Shown piece by piece: positions 1-9,308 of a stretch of 64,000 nt of DNA (positions are counted from its first letter, which is position 1; every line of letters starts with the position of its first letter). Made by a program: the position numbers and the translations under genes. A model generated the notes under the pieces. The model worked only from the letters and a program-made list of their open reading frames with translations. It searched no databases and had not been told where the DNA came from. This stretch comes from Alcaligenes aquatilis (GTDB taxonomy: Bacteria > Pseudomonadota > Gammaproteobacteria > Burkholderiales > Burkholderiaceae_B), in assembly GCF_003076515.1 (NCBI RefSeq), contig NZ_CP022390.1, forward strand, positions 1,736,001 through 1,800,000. Direction: 5' to 3'.

Positions 1-813
1 GCATTGATTCAAGTCACCGAGCAGCTCAAAGGCATTTTGTTCCCAATGCGTCTGGGTAGCCCGGAACTGCGCCGTGAATATGAAGACCACTTTGTCGGCC
101 ACCACTTGGGCCAAGCTCTCAACACCCTGCTGCAACAAGCTCGGATCGAGCTACAACGCGCTGCTCTGCTGCGCGGCGACCAACATGACCGTCAGACCAT
201 TGAGGAACAGGCTCACAAAGCCATTCAGGCCTTTGCTGACAAACTGCCAGACTTGCGCCGCACCCTGGACCTGGATGTAGTCGCCGCCTATCAAGGCGAC
301 CCGGCTGCCCGCAACGTCGATGAAGTGCTTTTGTGCTATCCCGGCCTGCTGGCCATGATTCACCACCGCATCGCCCATACCCTGACCAATTTGGGTCTAC
401 CGCTGACCGCCCGCATTATTGCCGAGCTGGCCCATAGCCAGACCGGTATTGATATTCACCCCGGCGCACAAATTGATCACTCCTGCTTCATCGACCACGG
501 CACTGGCGTTGTCATTGGCGAGACGGCCATTATCGGCAAACGGGTTCGGATTTATCAAGCCGTCACCCTGGGTGCCAAACGCTTTAGCAAGGACGAGAAA
601 GGTTTGCTGCTCAAGGGCCAGGCCCGTCACCCGATTGTGGAAGACGATGTCGTCATTTACGCTGGCGCCACGATACTGGGTCGCGTCACACTGGGAGCAG
701 GCTCCACGATTGGCGGGAATGTCTGGATTACGGAAGACGTGCCGGCTGGTTGTTCGGTCACCCAGGCAAATCTGTTGCGCAATCAACCTGACTGTCCCGA
801 GACACTGCGCTAA
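1..813 (+). CDS. epsC: Serine O-acetyltransferase, 5'-truncated by window edge
   Basis: Transfers acetyl from acetyl-CoA to L-serine, the first step of cysteine synthesis in the cytoplasm. About 270 C-terminal residues are visible. An N-terminal helical part is followed by a left-handed beta-helix of hexapeptide repeats (for example GVVIGETA and the HPGAQIDH region with its acetyltransferase histidine). The frame is open to base 1 and the first in-frame start-like codon is a TTG at 4 with no ribosome site, so the real start lies upstream of the window. The long N-terminal domain and the lineage favour the EpsC type of serine acetyltransferase. A long-arm inverted repeat follows the gene. Confidence 0.9.
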   Translation, partial: ALIQVTEQLKGILFPMRLGSPELRREYEDHFVGHHLGQALNTLLQQARIELQRAALLRGDQHDRQTIEEQAHKAIQAFADKLPDLRRTLDLDVVAAYQGDPAARNVDEVLLCYPGLLAMIHHRIAHTLTNLGLPLTARIIAELAHSQTGIDIHPGAQIDHSCFIDHGTGVVIGETAIIGKRVRIYQAVTLGAKRFSKDEKGLLLKGQARHPIVEDDVVIYAGATILGRVTLGAGSTIGGNVWITEDVPAGCSVTQANLLRNQPDCPETLR

Positions 814-886
814 GCGGCATATTTGGGCCACGCAGGACAAGCTCCGGTGCCTCCCGGACGATCTCTCCAAGAAGATTTTCATAGTC

Positions 887-971
887 AAAAAAACGACTCC
901 CGATATGCCCCCCTTTGAAAACCGGATAGCAACCCGAGTTTTTCGGGGGTTATGACAGGAGTCGTTTTTTT
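887..971. terminator. Long-loop inverted repeat, probable bidirectional terminator
   Basis: Two perfect 14-base arms (887-900 and 958-971) form AAAAAAACGACTCC...GGAGTCGTTTTTTT, with 57 bases between them. The loop contains a second small pairing (CCCGA 933-937 with TCGGG 943-947). The T-run on each strand suits termination of epsC from the left and rarD from the right. The large loop is unusual for an intrinsic terminator. Confidence 0.6.
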
Positions 972-1055
972 AAGAGTCCGCCACACTCAAGAGAAACCCT
1001 CAAAACGTCTTGTTCGACGCAGACAACCTTGTGGGGGGTTCTAGGCAGACAGGAT

Positions 1056-1961
1056 TCACGCCTTGAGAGGCGGTACAGGCGGTCCGGGCCGCCACATCTT
1101 GATAAGCCCTTCCAAAGCCATCAAGGCGATGGCAATCCAGATCGGAATATAAGTCCACCACTGATTCACGCTCATGGGTTCGTCCAGCAGCAAATACGCC
1201 ACCCAGAACAAGAGCACCGGCTCAACATAGCCCAGGATGCCAAACAAAGCCAAAGGCAGCTGACGGCTGGCAGACAGATAGCTGACCAGCGCAACCGAGC
1301 TGATCAGGCCCAGGACCGGGACCTGCCAAAGCAAGCGCGGCTCATTGCCAAACAGGCCCCACATCTGCGTGTCTTGGACAAAAAGCAACCAGCAGGCGGG
1401 CAGAAACAAGAAACTGAGGTCAAACCACAGCGAAGCCAGCGACCCCAGGCGCAGGTAACGGCGCAACATGAAATAAGGCGGATAGCCCAGGACCACCACT
1501 GCTGTCGCCCAGGACACACTCCCTACGCGGAACAGCTCATGCAGCACGCCTAAGCCCGCCAGCACAACTGCAATCCACTGGATAGTACTCAATCTATCTT
1601 TGTAGATCACCCGTCCTACCAGCACCATCACCAACGGCAGCAGGAAGTAGCCCAAGGACACGTCCAGCGCCATCTGGTGCAAAGGTGCCCAGACAAAAAT
1701 CCAAAGCTGCACCCCGACCAATACAGCCGCCAGCAAGAGCAGCGCAAAATAGCGCCAATTACCGGGCCAATGCCGTAGAACCCAACGCACTTCCCGCCAG
1801 CGCCGTGCACGGGTGATCACCAACGCCAACGCAGGCAGGCCCAGCACAATACGCCAGGCAAAAATCTGCTCACCACTGAGCGGATGCAGCACGGTGGCGT
1901 AATAGTACAAGCAAGCGAACAATGCTGAGGCTAGAACCGACAGCAAAACACCTTGCTTCAT
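1056..1961 (-). CDS. rarD: EamA/RarD-family inner-membrane transporter
   Basis: A 301-residue polytopic membrane protein of the drug/metabolite transporter superfamily with about ten hydrophobic segments and two EamA halves. The pattern at the start (LLSVLASALFACLYYYATVL) and the GYVEPVLLFWVAYLLLDEP stretch are typical of RarD proteins. The substrate is not known for the family. Its ATG overlaps the stop of the upstream PIN gene by 4 bases (ATGA), so translation is probably coupled. It is the last gene of the long leftward cluster and ends before the inverted repeat at 887-971. Confidence 0.8.
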   Translation of the reverse strand: MKQGVLLSVLASALFACLYYYATVLHPLSGEQIFAWRIVLGLPALALVITRARRWREVRWVLRHWPGNWRYFALLLLAAVLVGVQLWIFVWAPLHQMALDVSLGYFLLPLVMVLVGRVIYKDRLSTIQWIAVVLAGLGVLHELFRVGSVSWATAVVVLGYPPYFMLRRYLRLGSLASLWFDLSFLFLPACWLLFVQDTQMWGLFGNEPRLLWQVPVLGLISSVALVSYLSASRQLPLALFGILGYVEPVLLFWVAYLLLDEPMSVNQWWTYIPIWIAIALMALEGLIKMWRPGPPVPPLKA

Positions 1962-2563
1962 GAGTGTGCCTCGTCCATTTTCTGACGCCGCAAATAAGCC
2001 TGTCCCACACTGAACAAACGATCACGCTTTAACAAAGTATGCGTATCCAGTGCCTGCGCTTCGGGCGTCAGCATCAAAGCGGGCAAACCATCCAGCAAAC
2101 GCTGCATCAAGTCCGGATGCGCGGCCATATACAAAGCTAACAACTGATCCGGCTCCCACAGGCTGATCCCCAGGCGTCGCAGCTCGGAGCGATTAAAGTC
2201 TTTCAGATTCCGGGTCAGGATACCGACTGGCTGATCAGGATAACGCTGCTGCGCCAGACGGGCAGTGGCGATCACATGCCAGTCCTTGACATCGGAATAG
2301 CGCAAATTCTTCTTGAACTCGCTACTGTCGCCTAAATCGGCTTCAGGGTAACGCTGTTGCAGCTCTTCCCACTGCTCCTCGATGGAGAGGGGCATAACTT
2401 TCCACAGGCGGCCCGCATTACGACGCCACTCATCACCAATGACGGGACTCCAGACAGGTTTGAACAGTTGCTCATCGGCCAGGGCCAGGAGCAAGCGACG
2501 CAGAACGTTGGAGATCAGGACGCAGGTATCCAGAACCAGCACGGAAGGAAGGGAGACGGCCAT
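1958..2563 (-). CDS. PIN-domain protein, putative ribonuclease
   Basis: A 201-residue protein with a PIN-fold N-terminal domain. Candidate metal-binding acidic residues are D12 (VLDTCVLIS), E44 (IGDEW), D93 (KDWHVIATA) and D121 (TRNLKDF), the spacing expected of PIN nucleases. No antitoxin-like partner gene adjoins it; its neighbours are recO (upstream, 1-base gap) and rarD (4-base overlap). A stand-alone housekeeping-type PIN protein is therefore likelier than a VapC toxin. The RNA target is unknown. Confidence 0.7.
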   Translation of the reverse strand: MAVSLPSVLVLDTCVLISNVLRRLLLALADEQLFKPVWSPVIGDEWRRNAGRLWKVMPLSIEEQWEELQQRYPEADLGDSSEFKKNLRYSDVKDWHVIATARLAQQRYPDQPVGILTRNLKDFNRSELRRLGISLWEPDQLLALYMAAHPDLMQRLLDGLPALMLTPEAQALDTHTLLKRDRLFSVGQAYLRRQKMDEAHS

Positions 2564-2564
2564 A

Positions 2565-3155
2565 TCAATAGCGTTGCAACTGCATAAGGACGGATCGGGT
2601 ATGCAAGGGGCGGCCCAGCAGACTGTTCAAGCGTTCACGCAAGCGTATGCGCAATTCCGGCTCACTGACTGGATCGTTGAAATCAGGTGTGGCCTCATCA
2701 AAGCCATAACCTGTTTCGGTCAGCAGCACCCACTCAAAACGCCGCAAGGCCCCCGCCACAGGCGGACGAGGAATCTGTGCCAAATGCACCAGGGCTTCTT
2801 CGTAAGCATCGAACAAAACGGGGTGCGGGTCCTCACGCGGCAACAAACGAATCAATAATTCATTCATGTACCAGGCCGACATCAGGGCGCGGCCTTTCAA
2901 AGGGCGAATCCCGGCGCAATCCGCCCGCGTCAGTGTCTTGACTTCATTCTTGCCCGACCAGGCCAACAATAAAGGCTGAAACACAGACAAAGCAGGCCGC
3001 AAAATAGAATGCGGCCTTTTGGCGCCTTTAGCGACCATCGGCACCAGCCCGTGGTTACGCGTAAAGGCATGACAGATCAGAGACGTTTCACGCCAGGCAC
3101 TGGTGTGCAGTATGTAGCCCGCTTCGTCCTGATAGCGATGACGGGGATTACTCAT
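2565..3155 (-). CDS. recO: DNA repair protein RecO, compact form
   Basis: RecO loads RecA onto SSB-coated DNA with RecR. The 196-residue product has the N-terminal OB-fold (GYILHTSAWRETSLICHAFT, then VAKGAKRP) and a C-terminal helical part ending GRPLHTRSVLMQLQRY, which resembles the natural RecO end. E. coli RecO has about 242 residues. The region between LTETGYGF and the last helices looks shortened and I see no Cys-x2-Cys element. The start ATG at 3155 was chosen because the following residues match family N-termini and it overlaps the end of era by 8 bases. Longer starts would extend into era. Confidence 0.85.
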   Translation of the reverse strand: MSNPRHRYQDEAGYILHTSAWRETSLICHAFTRNHGLVPMVAKGAKRPHSILRPALSVFQPLLLAWSGKNEVKTLTRADCAGIRPLKGRALMSAWYMNELLIRLLPREDPHPVLFDAYEEALVHLAQIPRPPVAGALRRFEWVLLTETGYGFDEATPDFNDPVSEPELRIRLRERLNSLLGRPLHTRSVLMQLQRY

Positions 3156-4038
3156 ACCCCAGGTCGCGCAGGACCGCTTCACGATCAGACCAGCCCTTGC
3201 GCACCTTGATGTACACATCCAGGAACACAGGCTTGTCGATCAGCTTGGCAATATCTTGGCGAGCCTCAGTCGCAATGCGCTTCATGTGCATGCCACCAGC
3301 ACCCAACAGAATCGGACGATGGCTTTCGCGTTCCACCACCACGCAGGCGGAAATACGGGCACCCTGCTCGTTTTCGTCCCACTGCTCGATGACCACGGTA
3401 CAACCGTAAGGCAGTTCATCACCTACCAGACGGAAGATCTTCTCGCGCAGCAGCTCCGAGGTAATGAAGCGCACCGAGCGGTCGGTAATGGTATCCGCGT
3501 CGAACATGGCCTCGCCTTCAGGCAAACGGGAGGCGATCTCGTCCAGCAAGGGGTCCAGTTGCAGGCGCTTGGCCGCGCTGACCGGAATCACGGCACCGTA
3601 TTCGAATTCCTGCGACAGGCGGGCGATATAGGGCAGCAAGTCATTCTTGCTCTTGAGCGCATCAACCTTGTTGATGACCAGAATGGTCTTGCCGCCTTTA
3701 GGCAGCATGGGCAGCAGCTCGGCATCCGAAGCGGACCACTTGCCAGCCTCGACCACGTGCACCACCACGTCCACATCGGCCAGCGCCTGGGTAACAACAC
3801 GATTCATCATGCGGTTCATGGCCCCGCCGTGCTTGGTCTGAAAGCCGGGGGTGTCCACAAATACCATTTGATCGTGGTCACGCGTCAACACGCTGTTGAT
3901 GCGGTGGCGCGTAGTCTGCGCCTTGCGCGACACAATCGAAATCTTGCTGCCGATCAAAGCATTGGCCAGCGTGGACTTGCCGACGTTCGGTCGTCCGACA
4001 ATAGCCACGAAACCGCAGCGAAAAGGAGTCTGTGTCAT
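3148..4038 (-). CDS. era: GTPase Era
   Basis: Essential GTPase that binds the 3' end of 16S rRNA during 30S maturation. The 296-residue protein has G1 GRPNVGKS at residues 15-22, a DTPGF G3 motif, an NKVD G4 motif and a C-terminal KH domain ([14 protein letters not shown]). The length is normal. The start overlaps the end of rnc by 4 bases (ATGA) and the end overlaps recO by 8, giving a tightly coupled rnc-era-recO unit as in many proteobacteria. Confidence 0.97.
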   Translation of the reverse strand: MTQTPFRCGFVAIVGRPNVGKSTLANALIGSKISIVSRKAQTTRHRINSVLTRDHDQMVFVDTPGFQTKHGGAMNRMMNRVVTQALADVDVVVHVVEAGKWSASDAELLPMLPKGGKTILVINKVDALKSKNDLLPYIARLSQEFEYGAVIPVSAAKRLQLDPLLDEIASRLPEGEAMFDADTITDRSVRFITSELLREKIFRLVGDELPYGCTVVIEQWDENEQGARISACVVVERESHRPILLGAGGMHMKRIATEARQDIAKLIDKPVFLDVYIKVRKGWSDREAVLRDLGYE

Positions 4039-4793
4039 TCTGCTTCCTGCGACACTGCCACAGGCAGTGTCAATTGTGAGGGGCGACGATGGCGACTGGC
4101 GCGCGTCGTCTTGGCTGGAAATTCAGCTTGTAAAATAGCAATGGCCTGCGTTGCGGCGGCTTGTTCAGCCGCACGACGGCTGCTGCCACTGGCACGGACA
4201 TGGATGTTGAGCTTGGCGATCGTGCATTCGATATCGAAAAGCTGATCGTGGGCTGCGCCATGCGTGGCCACCACGGTATACAGCGGCAAATCCAGCTTGC
4301 GACCTTGCAGCAGCTCCTGCAGCAAGGTTTTGGGATCTTTCCCCAAGGTTTTGGGGTCCACATCAACCAGCATGGGTTCATACAGCTGAGTGATGACGGT
4401 TTGGGCCTGTGTGAAACCCGCGTCTAGAAAAACAGCGCCAAAAATCGCTTCCAGCGCATCCGCCAAAATGGAAGGACGGCGGAAACCACCGCTTTTCAGC
4501 TCCCCTTCGCCCAGACGCAAATAATCCGACAAACCCAGACGGGTTGCAATTTCAGCCAGCGCAGCCTGTTTGACCAGATTCGCTCGCAGGCGCGACAAAT
4601 CGCCCTCATCAATGCGCTGAAAGCGGTCAAACAACAAGGCCGCAACCGTGAAGTTCAGAACCGAATCGCCCAGGAACTCCAGCCGCTCGTTATGACGAGC
4701 GCTGTGGCTACGATGGGTCAAGGCCTGCTCCAGCAGGCCGATGTCTTTAAAGGAGTAGCCGATAGCGGCTTCAAGCAAAGCAAGACGTTTCAT
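4035..4793 (-). CDS. rnc: Ribonuclease III
   Basis: Double-strand-specific endoribonuclease that processes rRNA precursors and mRNAs. The 252-residue protein has the signature ERLEFLGDS at residues 36-44 within the endonuclease domain and a C-terminal double-stranded RNA-binding domain ending in an alanine-rich helix ([13 protein letters not shown]). A basic tail of about 25 residues extends past that domain. The start codon shares one base with the lepB stop (TAATG). Confidence 0.96.
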   Translation of the reverse strand: MKRLALLEAAIGYSFKDIGLLEQALTHRSHSARHNERLEFLGDSVLNFTVAALLFDRFQRIDEGDLSRLRANLVKQAALAEIATRLGLSDYLRLGEGELKSGGFRRPSILADALEAIFGAVFLDAGFTQAQTVITQLYEPMLVDVDPKTLGKDPKTLLQELLQGRKLDLPLYTVVATHGAAHDQLFDIECTIAKLNIHVRASGSSRRAAEQAAATQAIAILQAEFPAKTTRASRHRRPSQLTLPVAVSQEAE

Positions 4794-5677
4794 TAATGGA
4801 AGCGACCTATACGGCTAAGTTCGCGGAAATTCATCCAGATAAAGAAGGCGCGCCCCACAATATTCTCATCGGGCACAAAGCCCCAATAACGACTGTCCAG
4901 ACTATTGTCGCGATTGTCTCCCATGACAAAGTAGTTGCCATCAGGCACCACACACGAAATGCCATTGGAAAAATATTCACAAGAATCACGATGGGGGAAG
5001 GCCACGATGGGCATCAAACCCTGAGGCGCAGTTTTGTTCAGCAAGATGTTGTGCTGCACCTTGCCCAGCTCTTCCAGATAACGCCCAATGTAAGCGGAGC
5101 GATCCGGTTCGTAGTAATCACCACTGCGCACTTGGGTAATGACCTGACCGTTTACGGACAACACCTTGTCGCGATACTCCACACGGTCACCGGGCACGCC
5201 GACCACGCGCTTGATGTAGTCCACGGACGTATCCACGGGGTAACGAAACACAATCACATCGCCACGCTCGGGATGCCCCAAAGGAACAACCTTGGTGCCA
5301 CTAACAGGCAGACGAATACCGTACTCGTATTTGTTCACCAAAATCAGGTCGCCATTTTTCAGCGTCGGCAACATCGAGCCCGACGGAATGCGAAATGGCT
5401 CGATAATGAACGAGCGCAAGACGAATACAAACAAAATGACTGGGAAAAAGCTGACGCCATATTCAATCCACCAGGGCATACGGTTGGCCTGGTCATACGC
5501 ATCCTGGCGCAGTTGCTGCAAATGCTCAGGGTCTTGAGCTGCCGTTTCCGGTATTGCTTGCATCGCGGCCCGCGCACGCGCCAGACGGCGGGAACGCAGG
5601 AAGAATCGATCCAAACACCAGATTACGCCGGTCAGTATTAGCAGTACAAACAAAATCAGAGCGAAATCCCAGCTCAT
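4793..5677 (-). CDS. lepB: Signal peptidase I
   Basis: Inner-membrane protease that removes signal peptides from exported proteins. The 294-residue protein has two N-terminal membrane segments (about residues 5-22 and 75-90). The catalytic serine is S101 in PSGSMLPT and the general-base lysine is K156 in YIKRVVG. The later [14 protein letters not shown] box is also present. It lies between lepA and rnc in the conserved order lepA-lepB-rnc-era. Confidence 0.96.
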   Translation of the reverse strand: MSWDFALILFVLLILTGVIWCLDRFFLRSRRLARARAAMQAIPETAAQDPEHLQQLRQDAYDQANRMPWWIEYGVSFFPVILFVFVLRSFIIEPFRIPSGSMLPTLKNGDLILVNKYEYGIRLPVSGTKVVPLGHPERGDVIVFRYPVDTSVDYIKRVVGVPGDRVEYRDKVLSVNGQVITQVRSGDYYEPDRSAYIGRYLEELGKVQHNILLNKTAPQGLMPIVAFPHRDSCEYFSNGISCVVPDGNYFVMGDNRDNSLDSRYWGFVPDENIVGRAFFIWMNFRELSRIGRFH

Positions 5678-5709
5678 CGGTTTCCTTTAAAGAAATTAAG
5701 GCAGTCCTG

Positions 5710-5740
5710 GCTGTAGTCGGCTTGGGGTGCCGACTACAGC
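5710..5740 (-). other. Perfect 12-bp hairpin in the lepA-lepB junction
   Basis: GCTGTAGTCGGC (5710-5721) pairs perfectly with GCCGACTACAGC (5729-5740) around a 7-base loop. It begins one base past the lepA stop codon. No T-run follows on the minus strand, so it is more likely an mRNA-stability or processing hairpin than a terminator. Confidence 0.6.
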
Positions 5741-5741
5741 A

Positions 5742-7535
5742 TTACTTATCTTCGACCTGCAAAATTGCCAAAAAGGCTTCCTGCGGAATTTCGACGTTCC
5801 CAACTTGCTTCATCCGCTTCTTACCCGCTTTTTGCTTCTCAAGCAGTTTCTTCTTGCGAGAGATGTCACCGCCGTAACACTTGGCCAGCACGTTTTTACG
5901 CAATGCCTTGACGTTCTCGCGAGAAATAACTTCGGCACCAATGGCGGCCTGAATAGCAATATCAAACATCTGGCGCGGGATCAAGGAGCGCATCTTGGCG
6001 ACCACTTCGCGTCCACGGTAACGGGCATTGCTACGGTGCACAATCATGGACAAGGCATCGACACGGTCGCCGTTAATCAGGATATCCACCTTGACCACAT
6101 CGGCCGAACGGTATTCCTTGAACTCGTAGTCCATGGAAGCGTAGCCACGCGATACGGACTTGAGTCGGTCAAAGAAGTCCAGCACGATCTCAGCCAGGGG
6201 CATTTCATAGACCAGATTCACCTGACGGCCATGATAGGTCATATTTAACTGCAAACCGCGCTTGGCTGTACACAGGGTCATGACCGGGCCCACGTATTCC
6301 TGTGGCATTAGCAGCGAAACCACAACAATAGGCTCGCGCACGTCTTCGATATGGGACACCTCCGGCATGCGGGAGGGGCTCTCAATCATCAGGACTTCGC
6401 CATCACGGCGCTCGACCTCGTACACCACCGACGGCGCGGTAGTGATGATGTCCATATCAAATTCACGTTCCAGACGCTCCTGGACGATTTCCATGTGAAG
6501 CAGGCCCAGAAAGCCGCAACGGAAACCAAAACCCAGCGCCTGAGACACTTCGGGCTCAAACATCAGGGAGGAATCGTTCAGCTTGAGCTTTTCCAGGGAA
6601 TCACGCAGCTGGTCGTACTCACTGCTTTCCACCGGGTACAAGCCGGCAAACACCTGAGGTTTCACTTCTTTAAAGCCAGGCAGCGCCTTGTCCGCAGGTT
6701 TGCCAGCCAGGGTGATGGTATCGCCCACCTTGGCGTGTTCCAGCTCTTTAATACCGGCAATGATGAAACCCACCTCGCCAGCAGACAAATGAGGACGGTT
6801 CTCCGATTTAGGAGTGAACACACCGATGTGCTCGACCAGGTGCGTGGCGCGGGTGGCCATCAACAGGATTTTTTCCTTGGGCTTGAGCATACCGTTAACG
6901 ATGCGCACCAACATGACCACGCCCACGTAGTTGTCAAACCAGGAGTCAATGATCAAGGCCTGCAAGGGCGCTGCCGGATCGCCCACAGGTGCAGGCACAC
7001 GGGCGACGATGGTCTCAAGGATTTCGTCGATCCCCTGACCCGTTTTTGCACTGGCCGCAATCGCATCGCTGGCATCAATACCGATAACGTCTTCCACTTC
7101 CTGGCGTGCCGAATCCGGATCAGCCGAAGGCAAATCCATTTTATTGAGCACGGGAATCACTTCGACGCCCTGGTCCAACGCGGTGTAGCAGTTAGCCACC
7201 GTCTGCGCTTCCACGCCTTGGGAAGCATCCACGACCAGCAAGGCACCTTCACAGGCCGACAAAGAACGGCTGACCTCGTAGGAGAAGTCAACGTGGCCGG
7301 GAGTGTCGATCAAGTTCAGGTTGTATACCTTGCCATCCTGAGCCTTGTAGTGCAAAGCGGCGGTCTGGGCCTTAATCGTAATGCCACGCTCTTTCTCGAT
7401 GTCCATCGAATCCAGAACCTGGGTCGACATCTCGCGGTCGGCCAGGCCACCACAGCGTTGGATCAGGCGGTCAGCCAAGGTCGATTTGCCATGATCGATG
7501 TGGGCAATAATAGAGAAATTGCGGATGTGGTCCAT
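5742..7535 (-). CDS. lepA: Elongation factor 4 (LepA), ribosomal GTPase
   Basis: Translational GTPase implicated in ribosome back-translocation and initiation efficiency. The start is set at 7535 ([18 protein letters not shown]); the 18 residues encoded upstream in frame do not match the family. The product has 597 residues with G1 [10 protein letters not shown]3 DTPGHVDF and G4 NKMD motifs, EF-G-like domains, and the basic LepA-specific C-terminus ([20 protein letters not shown]). A hairpin-bearing 0.24-kb gap with its own candidate promoter separates it from mucD. Confidence 0.96.
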   Translation of the reverse strand: MDHIRNFSIIAHIDHGKSTLADRLIQRCGGLADREMSTQVLDSMDIEKERGITIKAQTAALHYKAQDGKVYNLNLIDTPGHVDFSYEVSRSLSACEGALLVVDASQGVEAQTVANCYTALDQGVEVIPVLNKMDLPSADPDSARQEVEDVIGIDASDAIAASAKTGQGIDEILETIVARVPAPVGDPAAPLQALIIDSWFDNYVGVVMLVRIVNGMLKPKEKILLMATRATHLVEHIGVFTPKSENRPHLSAGEVGFIIAGIKELEHAKVGDTITLAGKPADKALPGFKEVKPQVFAGLYPVESSEYDQLRDSLEKLKLNDSSLMFEPEVSQALGFGFRCGFLGLLHMEIVQERLEREFDMDIITTAPSVVYEVERRDGEVLMIESPSRMPEVSHIEDVREPIVVVSLLMPQEYVGPVMTLCTAKRGLQLNMTYHGRQVNLVYEMPLAEIVLDFFDRLKSVSRGYASMDYEFKEYRSADVVKVDILINGDRVDALSMIVHRSNARYRGREVVAKMRSLIPRQMFDIAIQAAIGAEVISRENVKALRKNVLAKCYGGDISRKKKLLEKQKAGKKRMKQVGNVEIPQEAFLAILQVEDK

Positions 7536-7592
7536 AAACCCGTTAATAAACAAAGAAAATGTTGAGGCGCAATGCCAGAGAAACGGCACAAG

Positions 7593-7617
7593 AAAGGGGC
7601 GCCCATGACGCCCCTTT
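7593..7617. other. G/C-rich hairpin in the lepA leader
   Basis: AAAGGGGCG (7593-7601) pairs with CGCCCCTTT (7609-7617) around a 7-base loop. It lies in the leader 58 bases upstream of lepA. On the plus strand four Ts follow. A second leader hairpin, CCCGTC (7644-7649) with GACGGG (7656-7661), lies further upstream. These could be leader structures or a weak attenuator. Confidence 0.45.
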
Positions 7618-7676
7618 TCAGTCCACGCGCCGAAAACGCAAGACCCGTCCTGTCAGACGGGCGCACGTGGAACCAT

Positions 7677-7705
7677 AATCTATTCGGGGCAAAATGCCCC
7701 CGCAA
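7677..7705 (-). promoter_or_regulatory. Candidate lepA promoter with palindromic spacer
   Basis: Read on the minus strand: TTGCGG (7705-7700), a 17-base spacer, then TAGATT (7682-7677). Most of the spacer is the palindrome GGGGCAAAATGCCCC (7686-7700). The site lies just past the mucD terminator and about 140 bases before lepA. Motif matches are moderate and no start site is known. Confidence 0.35.
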
Positions 7706-7714
7706 ATAGTGGCG

Positions 7715-7740
7715 AAAAAACTCCGGCCCCTGGCCGGAGT
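7715..7740 (-). terminator. Intrinsic terminator after mucD
   Basis: On the minus strand ACTCCGGCC (7740-7732) pairs with GGCCGGAGT (7728-7720) around a 3-base loop, followed by a T-run (7720-7715). It lies 38 bases past the mucD stop and would separate the sigma-E operon from lepA. Confidence 0.8.
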
Positions 7741-7778
7741 TCATCAATGGCTACCATTTTAGCCGTTTTACAGAATTT

Positions 7779-9284
7779 TTATTTCGATGGCGTAATCAAA
7801 ACCCATTGCGACTGGCCTGCACGCAAAACCAGCAAGGCCGCAGGTTTGGATTTATCCAAAGATGCAACCATTTTAGCGTATTGATCCGGTGTCCCTACGT
7901 CTTTATCGTTGACGCGCAAAATAAGATCACCGGGCTGCAAACCGGCCTCGCTGGCAGGAGCGGTCGCATCCACGACCTGAACAGCACTCTCGACACCTAA
8001 ACGCTTCAAATCAGCATCAGAGACAGCAGTCACTTTCAGACCAAAGGCATCCGTACTGCTGGCGGTTGGCGCGTCTTTCTGATCCTTGCCGGCGACAACC
8101 GGGCTGCTGGAAGGCATTTCCTCGACATCGATCTTGACTGTCTGCACCTTGCCCTTACGCCATATTTCCAACGTGGAGCTTTGACCTGGTTTGGTACCAC
8201 CCACAATACGGGGCAGATCCGTCATTTGATCAATGGTGCGACCATTGAACTTCAAGATCACGTCACCGGACTGAATACCGGCTCTGGCAGCAGGACCACC
8301 CTCTTCCACGCTGCTGACCAAGGCACCCTTGCTGTCTTTCAGGCCCAGTGCTGTTGCCACATCATCGGCCACCGGGGTGATCTGCACGCCGATACGACCA
8401 CGAGTCACCTTGCCGTCGGATTTGAGCTGCTCAACCACATTCATGGCTTCATCGATGGGAATGGCCAGGGAAATACCCATAAAACCACCACTGCGCGAAA
8501 TGATCTGGGAGTTCACGCCCACCACTTCACCATTCAGGTTGATCAAGGGGCCGCCGGAGTTACCGGGGTTTACAGCCACGTCAGTCTGAATGAAAGGCAG
8601 GTAATCGCCCGTTTCGCGGTTGATGGCGCTGACAATCCCGGAGGTCACCGTGGACTCCAGACCGAACGGCGAACCAATCGCCAAAACCCACTGCCCTTTC
8701 TTGAGCTGCTTGGAGTCCCCAATCACCATAGGCTTCAGGTCTTTGGCTTCGATCTTGATCAAAGCCACATCGGTGCGTTCGTCCGTACCGATGATCTTGG
8801 CTGGATATTCCTTACCATTGCTCAGCGTGACGAAAATGCCGTTGGAGTCCGCCACCACATGATTATTAGTCAGGATGTAGCCATCGGCCGAGATGATAAA
8901 GCCCGAGCCCACGCCACGCGGCACAGTGCGCTCCTGGGGCTGCTGCCCATTATTGCCCCCATGGGGCCGTTGGGGAGCCATGCCTGGCGGCATGAAATCA
9001 GGCCCAAAAAACCAGCGGAACATGTCGTAGGGGTCCGAACCGGGGCCCATGGCAGGTGAGCGTACCCGCACCGCCTCTGTGGTGCGAATATTGACCACCC
9101 CATCTTCGGTCTTGGCAACAACTCCCGTAAAATCAGGCAGGCCCAATGTCGTGCTTTGGACCTGCTCGCTTGTCGTGACAGGCTGGGCCTGCGCGTAGAC
9201 CATAGGCGCACCCGTTGCCAGTACCACGGCAGCCGTCAAGGCCGAGAGAACAGGAATACGCATTTTATGACTCGATTTTTCCAT
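7779..9284 (-). CDS. mucD: Periplasmic serine endoprotease, DegP/MucD family
   Basis: Envelope-quality-control protease of the HtrA family. The 501-residue precursor has a signal peptide cut near AQA (residues 31-33), a trypsin-like domain with triad H142 (NNHVVAD), D172 (RTDVALI) and S243 (GNSGGPL), and two PDZ domains. An AGGAG site 7 bases before the ATG at 9284 supports this start over the internal ATG at residue 8. It ends the rpoE-rseA-rseB-mucD unit, the arrangement known from Pseudomonas algU-mucABD. Confidence 0.94.
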   Translation of the reverse strand: MEKSSHKMRIPVLSALTAAVVLATGAPMVYAQAQPVTTSEQVQSTTLGLPDFTGVVAKTEDGVVNIRTTEAVRVRSPAMGPGSDPYDMFRWFFGPDFMPPGMAPQRPHGGNNGQQPQERTVPRGVGSGFIISADGYILTNNHVVADSNGIFVTLSNGKEYPAKIIGTDERTDVALIKIEAKDLKPMVIGDSKQLKKGQWVLAIGSPFGLESTVTSGIVSAINRETGDYLPFIQTDVAVNPGNSGGPLINLNGEVVGVNSQIISRSGGFMGISLAIPIDEAMNVVEQLKSDGKVTRGRIGVQITPVADDVATALGLKDSKGALVSSVEEGGPAARAGIQSGDVILKFNGRTIDQMTDLPRIVGGTKPGQSSTLEIWRKGKVQTVKIDVEEMPSSSPVVAGKDQKDAPTASSTDAFGLKVTAVSDADLKRLGVESAVQVVDATAPASEAGLQPGDLILRVNDKDVGTPDQYAKMVASLDKSKPAALLVLRAGQSQWVLITPSK

Positions 9285-9308
9285 TCAAATACTCCTGGCG
9301 GACGATAG

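Noticed and set aside
1958..2563. VapC toxin of a toxin-antitoxin pair
   Set aside because: No antitoxin-like small gene upstream or downstream; it sits inside a housekeeping cluster.
6351..7565. Long open frame (404 codons) on the plus strand opposite lepA
   Set aside because: It is the antisense shadow of a strongly supported GTPase gene; the product has no recognisable family and no ribosome site.
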